9,112 nt of DNA, taken from NCBI GenBank assembly GCA_910577605.1, contig CAJTON010000004.1, positions 55,907-65,018 on the forward strand. The letters run 5' to 3'. A program made the position numbers and the translations under genes. This DNA is from an uncultured Butyrivibrio sp. GTDB lineage: Bacteria; Bacillota; Clostridia; Lachnospirales; Lachnospiraceae. Each line of letters opens with the position of its first letter. Positions within the stretch are counted from its first letter, which is position 1. Below are positions 1-5,749 of this stretch, in pieces. The notes below the pieces were generated by a model. It was given only the letters and a program-made list of their open reading frames with translations, was not told the DNA's origin and did no database searches.

Positions 1-1220
1 AGCTGGACGCGCACCACTTTGTGCTGTCAACGGACAAGGGCGCGGCAGGCGGCGTTGCAGCGCTGGACGCAAATTCCAAAATTCCCGCAAACGAGCTGTA
101 CGACGCCACAATTTCGGAAAAAGGCATAACCCTGCTGACCGACAGCATTATCAGCGACTCCGTTACGACAGCGGCAACCGCTAACAGCGTCAAGACCGCT
201 TACGAGGAATCCAAATCATATACGGACAGCAAAATCGCGGATCTGATAGGCAGCGGCGGTCCCGGCACCACGGATATATCCGCAGAGCTTGCCAAAAAAG
301 TTGACAAGGAAGACGGCATGGGACTGTCCTCCAACGACTATACTGATACCGAAAAAACAAAGCTGTCCGGGATAGCCGATGGCGCCACCTACAACAAGGC
401 TTCCTCCACCACTCCTAAAGCCGCCGGAACCGCGGTCGCAGGCACAGAAAAAAACTTCGCGCGCGGGGATCATGTCCATCCCGCCCAGACCGATATAACG
501 GGAAACGCGGGTACGGCTACCAAGCTTGCCACAGCCCGTAATGTCAACGGTATTCTTTTTGATGGAAACGCGAACAGAATAAATTTCGGCGTATGCTCCA
601 CCTCCGCAGCGACGGCGGCTAAGACGGTAGCCTGTACTGGCTTTGCGCTGATAACCGGCGCAGAGATCACCGTGTTTTTTAATACGACGAATACGGCTGC
701 CAATCCGACGCTCAACGTAAATAATACAGGCGCTAAACCCATTTATTACCGGGGCGCGGCTATTTCGGCGGGGTATCTCGCAGCGAACCGCATATACACA
801 TTTCGTTACACCGGGAGCGCGTACAGTCTCGTCGGCGACATCAATACCAATACGACATACAATAACGCTACGACAACGGCAGCGGGCTTAATGAGCGCGG
901 CGGACAAAGGCAAACTTAATTCTCTGAGTGTTCCTATATGCTACCAGGGTAGCTTTTCTTCCGGTACCGTCACAAAGGCTTTACCTTCTGGAAAAACAAA
1001 GTGCCTGATTATCGTGTCAAAAGCGACATCAAACAGTATGGATTGCGGCGCCCATGTATTAACAGGCTTGTCCGGCTCAATGACCGCCGTCAGCCATACA
1101 GCACTTTGGTCTTCAGGCAGTTTTACCATGCTACATTCCATATCCGCCGCGGGAGCCATAACTTTGGAGATTGCCTCAAACTCGACGACACATTTTTACA
1201 CCATGATCTATTTAGATTAA
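1..1220 (+). CDS. Phage tail fibre-like protein (5' partial)
   Basis: This is the C-terminal part of a modular phage or prophage tail fibre/receptor-binding protein. The frame is open to the left edge: codons from base 3 read LDAHHF before the GTG at 21, so that GTG is probably internal and the real start lies outside. Seen in order are GVAALDANSKIPANEL (about nt 51-98), typical of phage structural proteins; a phage-fibre repeat-like segment, SDSVTTAATANSVKTAYEES (nt 153-212); YTDTEKTKLSGIADGA (nt 339-386); GDHVHP with an HxH pair (nt 435-452); GTATKLATARNVNG (nt 483-524); a Thr/Asn/Gly-rich beta region; TTTAAGLMSAADKGKLN (nt 840-890); and a Ser/Gly-rich C-terminal domain that is probably the tip. 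There is no signal peptide or membrane segment in view. Low-complexity beta-rich repeats are usual for trimeric fibres that bind the host surface. The stop codon overlaps the ribosome binding site of the next gene. The fibre assignment is firm at family level; the receptor and the phage are unknown. Confidence 0.85.
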   Translation, partial: LDAHHFVLSTDKGAAGGVAALDANSKIPANELYDATISEKGITLLTDSIISDSVTTAATANSVKTAYEESKSYTDSKIADLIGSGGPGTTDISAELAKKVDKEDGMGLSSNDYTDTEKTKLSGIADGATYNKASSTTPKAAGTAVAGTEKNFARGDHVHPAQTDITGNAGTATKLATARNVNGILFDGNANRINFGVCSTSAATAAKTVACTGFALITGAEITVFFNTTNTAANPTLNVNNTGAKPIYYRGAAISAGYLAANRIYTFRYTGSAYSLVGDINTNTTYNNATTTAAGLMSAADKGKLNSLSVPICYQGSFSSGTVTKALPSGKTKCLIIVSKATSNSMDCGAHVLTGLSGSMTAVSHTALWSSGSFTMLHSISAAGAITLEIASNSTTHFYTMIYLD

Positions 1221-1226
1221 AGGAGG
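1219..1226 (+). promoter_or_regulatory. Ribosome binding site fixing the start of the 135-aa gene
   Basis: AAAGGAGG is an almost perfect Shine-Dalgarno sequence. It overlaps the TAA stop of the tail-fibre gene (1218-1220) and lies 8 nt before the ATG at 1235. This supports the 1235 start over an upstream in-frame start near 1001, which would lie inside the fibre gene, and it suggests coupled translation of the two genes. Confidence 0.9.
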
Positions 1227-1234
1227 ACAAACCC

Positions 1235-1642
1235 ATGATCATTTATCCGAACGGCGGTTACGAGCAATGCTCCGCCTTTCCCGACACGCTTTACGACGAA
1301 AATGCCGCTTACTGCATACCCGACGATTCTGAGCTTGCGGTAAAATACCGCGCGCTCTATCCGCGTGCGCAGCTTGTGACGGACGAAGCCGACAATGTAA
1401 TCGGTGTCACGGAACAGCCGAAAACAGAGGCTGAAGCCGCAGCCGAAAAGCGCGCGGAGTACGAAAATCTCAGCGTGAATTACATACGAGAGCGCTATTC
1501 ACAGAACGATGAAAACAAGATAATACGCGAATATCTCGCGAATCCGGCTGACAGCGCCGAGTTTAACGCTTACAACGAATATGTTGTGGAATGCAAAGAA
1601 AAAGCAAGAGAAAAAATTTACGGAAATCAGGTCATTTTGTAA
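1235..1642 (+). CDS. Phage tail-fibre-associated hypothetical protein
   Basis: This is a 135-residue soluble protein of unknown function, coupled to the upstream fibre gene by a 14-nt gap holding a strong ribosome binding site. The N-terminal part (about residues 1-50) has many aromatic residues and prolines and starts MIIYPNGGYE. Residues 61-80 are Ala/Glu-rich and probably helical. The C-terminal half (about 80-130) is charged and helical, with NYIRERYSQNDENKIIREYL followed by an AYNEYVVECKEKA segment. I recall similar C-termini in small proteins directly after tail-fibre genes in Bacillota prophages, usually annotated as hypothetical. By position it could be a fibre chaperone, an assembly factor or a small tail component; this is inference. 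There is no signal peptide, transmembrane segment or catalytic motif. It is the last gene before the terminator, and no holin or endolysin follows it. Confidence 0.8.
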   Translation: MIIYPNGGYEQCSAFPDTLYDENAAYCIPDDSELAVKYRALYPRAQLVTDEADNVIGVTEQPKTEAEAAAEKRAEYENLSVNYIRERYSQNDENKIIREYLANPADSAEFNAYNEYVVECKEKAREKIYGNQVIL

Positions 1643-1689
1643 TTATACCGAAAATTATGATTGCAAAGTGTCATTTATGACGAATACAA

Positions 1690-1734
1690 AACGGGGAATC
1701 CGTGCCAACTGCGGTACGGGTTCCCCGTTTTTTT
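1690..1734. terminator. Bidirectional intrinsic terminator between phage block and rlmN
   Basis: A stem of 17 base pairs (arms 1690-1706 and 1713-1729, with two G-T wobbles) closes a 6-nt loop, AACTGC. On the + strand it runs into seven T residues (1728-1734) and would end the tail-fibre transcript. On the - strand the same stem is followed by TTTTGTATT and would end the murE-to-rlmN transcript. The T-tract overlaps the rlmN stop codon (1733-1735), so two convergent units appear to share one terminator. Confidence 0.92.
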
Positions 1735-2794
1735 ACGCTTCTGTATAAGGCGAAGCGACGGAGTTTTCCATGTAGCTTTTGCGGAGCTGACCGCACGCGC
1801 CGTCTATATCCCTGCCCATTTCCCTTCTGACCGTCGCGTTTACGCGGTTTTTTTCAAGAATACTCTTGAAATGGCTGACGGCGGCGGGCTTTGTCTGCCT
1901 GAACGACCTTTCTTTAATGGGATTGACCGGAATCAGGTTGATATGGCAGTTCATGCCCTTTACAAGCCCGGCAAGCTCTTTTGCGCAGGCTTCGCTGTCA
2001 TTTTCGCCGCTCACGAGGCTGTACTCAAAGGTGACGCGCCTGCCTGTTTTGCTGATATAATAGCGGCACGCCTCCATCAGCTCGGATATGGAATATTTGT
2101 TGGCTATCGGCATAAGGCGGCGGCGCATTTCGTCGTTAGGTGCGTGCAGGGAAACCGCGAGAGTAAGCTGCGGCTTCATGTCGGCAAGCCTGTATATTTC
2201 CGGCACAAGTCCGCAGGTCGAAACGGTAAGGTTCCTCGCGCTTATGTTCAGTCCGTTTTCATCCGTCAAAAGCTTTTCGAATCTGAGAAGGTTATCAAAA
2301 TTGTCAAAGGGCTCGCCCGATCCCATGATGACCACATTCGACACCCTTTCTCCCGTATTTTTCTGTATCCTGTATATCTGTTCTAGCATCTCAGACGGCG
2401 TTAAGCTTCTAGCAAGTCCGTCTATGGTCGAGGCGCAGAAGCGGCAGCCCATACGACAGCCTGCCTGCGAAGAAATGCAAACGGAGTTTCCGTGATGATA
2501 ATGCATCAGCACGCTCTCAATAAGATTGCCGTCGCACAGCTTAAAAAGGTATTTGGACGTCCCGTCCTCCCTTGAGGTCTGTACTTTTACGGTCTCAAGC
2601 GCGGTATAATCCGTATTTTCCACGAGAAAAGCTTTCAAGGCGGCGGGAATATTACTCATTTCTTCATAGGAAGACGCTAGCTTTATGTGCATCCACTCAT
2701 ACAGCTGCTTCGCGCGAAACGCAGGCTGTCCGATTGAAACGATATATTCCGTCAATTCTCCGAAATCCATTGATTTTATATCTGTTTTATCCAT
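1733..2794 (-). CDS. rlmN: 23S rRNA (adenine2503-C2)/tRNA (adenine37-C2) methyltransferase RlmN
   Basis: This radical SAM enzyme places a C2 methyl group on A2503 of 23S rRNA and, in characterised homologues, on A37 of some tRNAs. At 353 residues it has normal length for the family. The iron-sulfur cluster motif CRMGCRFC gives C113, C117 and C120. C106 in SVCISSQ corresponds to the cysteine that resolves the protein-RNA adduct (C118 in E. coli), and C334 in DGACGQLR to the cysteine that forms it (C355). A GEP motif is present as MGSGEPFDN (157-165), and SLHAPNDEMRRRLMPI (215-230) is typical. The N-terminal part (about 1-90) is the accessory RNA-binding region. It is the last gene of the leftward cluster, 15 nt after rsmB, and its stop touches the shared terminator. 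Its Shine-Dalgarno sequence is separated from the ATG by a hairpin (see that entry). All key residues are intact. Confidence 0.97.
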   Translation of the reverse strand: MDKTDIKSMDFGELTEYIVSIGQPAFRAKQLYEWMHIKLASSYEEMSNIPAALKAFLVENTDYTALETVKVQTSREDGTSKYLFKLCDGNLIESVLMHYHHGNSVCISSQAGCRMGCRFCASTIDGLARSLTPSEMLEQIYRIQKNTGERVSNVVIMGSGEPFDNFDNLLRFEKLLTDENGLNISARNLTVSTCGLVPEIYRLADMKPQLTLAVSLHAPNDEMRRRLMPIANKYSISELMEACRYYISKTGRRVTFEYSLVSGENDSEACAKELAGLVKGMNCHINLIPVNPIKERSFRQTKPAAVSHFKSILEKNRVNATVRREMGRDIDGACGQLRKSYMENSVASPYTEA

Positions 2795-2827
2795 AACAAT
2801 ACGCGGCTATTACCGCGCCTTCCTCCT
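2795..2827 (-). promoter_or_regulatory. Hairpin between Shine-Dalgarno and rlmN start
   Basis: On the - strand AGGAGGA (2827-2821) lies inside the end of rsmB, 27 nt before the rlmN ATG as counted from AGGAGG, which is too far for normal initiation. Between them is the hairpin CGCGG-TAATAG-CCGCG (2817-2802), extendable by one G-U pair. Folding it brings the Shine-Dalgarno to an effective spacing of about 9-11 nt. The loop is exactly the rsmB stop codon TAA plus a second in-frame TAG. I see no closer Shine-Dalgarno; the bases next to the ATG are TATTGTT. The likely role is hairpin-bridged or termination-coupled initiation of rlmN. The structure is seen; the function is inferred. Confidence 0.6.
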
Positions 2828-4168
2828 GAATCCTGCTATAAAAAAACCGTCGAAGCCTTTTCCGGTCACTCCCGGCAGAAGCTCGACATATCCGAGTCTT
2901 GCCGTGTCGGTACAAATCTCTTTGGGGACTCGCCCCTCAAGCGATTCCGGCTCAAAATCAAAGCTGTCAACAAACCAACGGGCATTTTCAATGTTTTCCT
3001 GTCTGTTAAGCGTACAGGTACTGTAAATCAGAACTCCGTCCGGCTTTACATACTCCGAGACGACGCCTAGTATCTTCCTTTGAAGCGCCGAAAGCGAAAG
3101 ACAGCCCTCCTCGGAGGCGTTATACTTTATATCCGGTTTCCTGCCTATTATTCCGAGACCGGAGCAGGGAAGGTCCGCCAAAACAATGTCCGCCTTTCCC
3201 GTCAGCGAGCCGTCTCGCACAGTCGCGTCGGCGGCAGCGGCTTTTATATTGTCGAGCCTGAGCCTTGATATATTCTCCTCTATCAGCGAGACCTTCGCGG
3301 GCGTAATATCCCTCGCCTCCACATGTCCGCTTCCTTTAAGAAGCTCCGCGATATGCAGGCTTTTGCCTCCCGGCGCGGCGCACACATCCACAACATACGC
3401 TCCTTTAGGCGGCGAGGCGGCATGTCCTACAAGCATTGAGCTTAGATCCTGAACCGAAAACAAACCCTCGCGAAACTCTTCTATTTTCTCAAGATAGTCG
3501 TAACCCTCTATGGCAAGCGCCTCCGGCAGATACGGCAGTCCGCTTACTTTTATGCCGCGGTCGCGAAGCCTGTCCGCCAGCTCTTCGGGCGATATTCTCG
3601 CGCTGTTGCAGCGGACAATCAGCGGTCTTTCGTCAAATTGCGCCGCCAGTATTTTTTCGGTATTTTCCTCGCCATACTGCTCAAGCCATTTGTCCACTAT
3701 CCATTCCGGCGTCGAATATTTTACGGAAAAATACGCGCGGACGTCTTTTTTACCGGGCATAGGAAGCCTGTCCTTTTCCCTTGCTACGGTCCTTAAAACC
3801 CCATTTACAAAGCCTTTAAGACTGCTAAAGCCGCGCTTTACCGCCAGCTTGACCGCTTCGTTGCAGGCGGCGAAATCCTCCACGCCCTCCATATAGACAA
3901 GCTGGTATATACTCATTCGCAGAATATTGCGGATAACCGGCTTCATTTTGCGCGCAGGAACCTTGGAATACATATCGGCGATATAGTCAAGCGTCAGCCT
4001 GCGCTCCACGCTGCCCATGACCACTCTGGATATGAACGCCCTGTCCGCGTGGGAAAGATACTGATATTTGCGAAGAGCCGCGCCCAAGACCTTATCCGAG
4101 TAAGCGCCTTTTTCATTTATTTCAATCAGGATGTCCAAAATAATATTTCTCGTATTCTGCGCGCCCAT
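2810..4168 (-). CDS. rsmB: 16S rRNA (cytosine967-C5)-methyltransferase RsmB
   Basis: RsmB (also Fmu/Sun) methylates C967 of 16S rRNA using S-adenosylmethionine. The 452 residues match the family. The N-terminal about 135 residues resemble the NusB-type helical RNA-binding domain (NTRNIILDILIEINEKGAYS near the start, ADRAFISRVVMGSVERR at 41-57). The C-terminal Rossmann methyltransferase shows the SAM-binding motif VDVCAAPGGKSLHIAELL (260-277), motif IV DLPCSG (332-337, C335), and motif VI YSTCTLNRQENIE (382-394), where C385 should be the nucleophile. The ATG at 4168 is the first possible start after an in-frame TAA. A GGGAGGG ribosome binding site (4188-4182) lies upstream at a rather long spacing of about 13 nt. 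The gene is 46 nt downstream of fmt. Its stop lies in the loop of the rlmN leader hairpin and is doubled (TAA TAG). Confidence 0.96.
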   Translation of the reverse strand: MGAQNTRNIILDILIEINEKGAYSDKVLGAALRKYQYLSHADRAFISRVVMGSVERRLTLDYIADMYSKVPARKMKPVIRNILRMSIYQLVYMEGVEDFAACNEAVKLAVKRGFSSLKGFVNGVLRTVAREKDRLPMPGKKDVRAYFSVKYSTPEWIVDKWLEQYGEENTEKILAAQFDERPLIVRCNSARISPEELADRLRDRGIKVSGLPYLPEALAIEGYDYLEKIEEFREGLFSVQDLSSMLVGHAASPPKGAYVVDVCAAPGGKSLHIAELLKGSGHVEARDITPAKVSLIEENISRLRLDNIKAAAADATVRDGSLTGKADIVLADLPCSGLGIIGRKPDIKYNASEEGCLSLSALQRKILGVVSEYVKPDGVLIYSTCTLNRQENIENARWFVDSFDFEPESLEGRVPKEICTDTARLGYVELLPGVTGKGFDGFFIAGFRRKAR

Positions 4169-4189
4169 ATTTTATTATTTTCCCTCCCT

Positions 4190-4211
4190 GCAAAGCGATA
4201 AGCGGCTTTGC
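4190..4211 (-). other. Hairpin in the fmt-rsmB gap
   Basis: A perfect 7-bp stem, GCAAAGC/GCTTTGC, closes an 8-nt loop in the RNA 4 nt after the fmt stop codon, and the rsmB ribosome binding site GGGAGGG starts 1 nt after it. No T-run follows, so it is not an intrinsic terminator. It could be a processing or stability element, or could influence access to the rsmB ribosome binding site; this is inference. Confidence 0.45.
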
Positions 4212-4214
4212 CTT

Positions 4215-5144
4215 TTATCCCAGCACTGTGCCGCGCGTTATCCTGCTGCCTCTCAAAAAACTTTCGGTATCCATTCTTTTTTTGCCTTCAAGCTGTAATT
4301 CCTTTATTATAAGGCCGCCCTCTCCGGCGGCGACATAAATGTTCTGCCCGTCGATCTTATAGACCGTTCCCGGCGTTTCTCCGCCTTCGTAGCCTGCATC
4401 GACCGCAGCCGCCCATATTTTGAGGATTTTGCCGTCCAGATATGTGTAGGCGCAGGGCCACGGATCAAGACCTCTGACAAGTCGCTCGATCTTCACGGCG
4501 CTTTGCGTAAAATCAATGTGTCCCGACAATTTTTCAAGCTTTGCCGCGTATGTCGCGCCTTCTCCCTGAGGCGTCGGGACAATTGTTCCCGCTTCAAGTC
4601 CTTCAAGCGTGCGCACAAGAAGCTTCGCGCCCATTTTCGCGAGCCTGTCAAAAAGACTTCCTCCTGTTTCATCCGGAGCGAGCGTGTACTTCTCTGTCAT
4701 AAGTATTTCGCCCGTGTCGATTCCTTCGTCCATTCGCTGGGTCACGACTCCGCTTTCCTTATCGCCGTTTATCACCGCCCACTGGATAGGCGCGGCTCCG
4801 CGGTATTTCGGCAGAAGCGAGGCGTGCACGTTGACGCAGCCGTACTTCGGTATGTCGAGTACGGTTTTCGGAAGAATCTGTCCGAAGGCGACCACCACGA
4901 TAACGTCCGGGGCTATTTTTTCTATTTCGGACACGACCTCGGAGGTGCGCAGCTTCACAGGCTGGTAAACCTTTATCCCGTTGGCGACGGCGGTCTCCTT
5001 GACGGGCGGCATTTTAAGCGCCCCGCTTCTCCCCTGCGCCTTATCGGGCTGCGTAACTACCGCCGCTACCTCGTGTCCCGCTTTGATTATTTCTTTAAGT
5101 GTGTCCACCGCAAAATCGGGCGTACCCATAAACACAACTTTCAT
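4215..5144 (-). CDS. fmt: Methionyl-tRNA formyltransferase
   Basis: Fmt transfers a formyl group from 10-formyltetrahydrofolate to Met-tRNA(fMet), producing the initiator tRNA used in bacterial translation. The protein has 309 residues, close to the family norm. The N-terminus MKVVFMGTPDFAVDTLKEI is the classic nucleotide-fold start. The catalytic triad of the formyltransferase family is visible as N105 and H107 (NVHASLLPKYRGAAPIQWA) and D143 (MDEGIDTGEIL). The C-terminal domain (about 205-309), with GLDPWPCAYTYLDGKILKIW, is the tRNA-binding beta-barrel. AGGAG (5155-5151) lies 6 nt before the ATG. It sits 58 nt downstream of def, the enzyme that removes the same formyl group, a pairing conserved in most bacteria. 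In many Bacillota a zinc metallopeptidase gene lies between fmt and rsmB; here there is only a 46-nt gap. Confidence 0.97.
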   Translation of the reverse strand: MKVVFMGTPDFAVDTLKEIIKAGHEVAAVVTQPDKAQGRSGALKMPPVKETAVANGIKVYQPVKLRTSEVVSEIEKIAPDVIVVVAFGQILPKTVLDIPKYGCVNVHASLLPKYRGAAPIQWAVINGDKESGVVTQRMDEGIDTGEILMTEKYTLAPDETGGSLFDRLAKMGAKLLVRTLEGLEAGTIVPTPQGEGATYAAKLEKLSGHIDFTQSAVKIERLVRGLDPWPCAYTYLDGKILKIWAAAVDAGYEGGETPGTVYKIDGQNIYVAAGEGGLIIKELQLEGKKRMDTESFLRGSRITRGTVLG

Positions 5145-5167
5145 CTATTTCTCCTAAAAATATTATC

Positions 5168-5185
5168 GCGAGGATTTTTCCCCGC
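5168..5185 (-). other. Hairpin in the def-fmt gap
   Basis: On the - strand GCGGGG-AAAAAT-CCTCGC forms a 6-bp stem with one G-U pair and a 6-nt loop, ending 12 nt before the fmt ribosome binding site. The nearby ATTTTT does not directly follow the stem, so a terminator is unlikely. The role is unknown. Confidence 0.35.
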
Positions 5186-5202
5186 ATGACGATATACCCT
5201 GC

Positions 5203-5676
5203 TTATTCGTCGTCCCCGCTCGCGGCATCCATAAGTTCTCCCTCGATATGGTCGATGTAAAGGTCTCCGTCAAGATGAGCAAGCTCGTGGCAGATAGCGC
5301 GCGCAAGGAGCTCCTCTCCCTCAACCTCAAATTCCTTCATATCAAGGTCAAACGCCTTTGCTTTGACGCGCATAGGTCTTGTCACTATTCCCGCTTTGCC
5401 GGGTATGCTAAGGCACCCCTCGCGTCCGGTCTGGCTTCCCTCCGTTTCGAGAATGACCGGATTTATCATTATTATGGGACCGTCCCCGACATCTATTACC
5501 ACAAGCCTTTTTAAAATTCCGACCTGAGGCGCGGCAAGACCTACTCCGTCCGCGTCGTACATAGTTTCAAGCATATCCTGCGCAAGCTCCTTTATTCTGT
5601 CGTCGGCAGCGGGAATCTCCCTGCATTTCTTCCGAAGCATCGGATCGTCGTTAATTCTGATATTTCTGAGCGCCAT
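5203..5676 (-). CDS. def: Peptide deformylase
   Basis: Def is the metalloenzyme that removes the N-formyl group from nascent proteins at the ribosome exit. The protein has 157 residues, a normal bacterial length. All three family motifs are present: GVGLAAPQVG (44-53), EGCLS (86-90, metal ligand C88), and HELAH (130-134, metal ligands H130 and H134 with catalytic E131). The third motif is normally HExDH, and here the Asp is replaced by Ala (codon GCT). The acidic tail ends in GDDE. The start is MALRNIRIND at 5676, with a GGGAG ribosome binding site about 7 nt upstream. An in-frame extension to 5784 would overlap the end of priA and adds sequence without family resemblance. The gap to priA is 73 nt and holds a small hairpin. 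Placement next to fmt supports the call. Confidence 0.96.
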   Translation of the reverse strand: MALRNIRINDDPMLRKKCREIPAADDRIKELAQDMLETMYDADGVGLAAPQVGILKRLVVIDVGDGPIIMINPVILETEGSQTGREGCLSIPGKAGIVTRPMRVKAKAFDLDMKEFEVEGEELLARAICHELAHLDGDLYIDHIEGELMDAASGDDE

Positions 5677-5699
5677 ATTTTTCTCCCTTTCATTATTAT

Positions 5700-5718
5700 T
5701 GCGTTGCTTTTCAACGCA
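5700..5718 (-). other. Hairpin in the priA-def gap
   Basis: A perfect 7-bp inverted repeat (TGCGTTG/CAACGCA) with a 5-nt loop lies between the priA stop and the def ribosome binding site. No T-run follows on the - strand (AATAATAATG comes next). It is best read as an mRNA hairpin of unknown role rather than a terminator. Confidence 0.4.
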
Positions 5719-5749
5719 TACTGGTATCCTCGCAGAGGGTTTCATTGTT

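Noticed and set aside
2..70. Repeated GCTGGACGC at 2-10 and 62-70
   Set aside because: Both copies encode the Leu-Asp-Ala of related fibre segments; they are coding repeats and too short to be a separate element.
1001..1234. Longer reading of the 135-aa gene starting near 1001
   Set aside because: It would run in another frame inside the tail-fibre gene, and a strong ribosome binding site precedes the ATG at 1235.
1661..2386. 241-codon open frame on the + strand opposite rlmN
   Set aside because: It is antisense to intact rlmN, crosses the terminator, has no recognisable domain, and fits codon-bias shadowing.
5168..5185. Intrinsic terminator between def and fmt
   Set aside because: The stem is short and the T-run is not adjacent; the genes are co-directional and functionally paired.
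4503..5189. 228-codon open frame on the + strand opposite fmt
   Set aside because: It lies antisense to the well-conserved fmt gene, with a composition typical of a shadow frame and no family resemblance.
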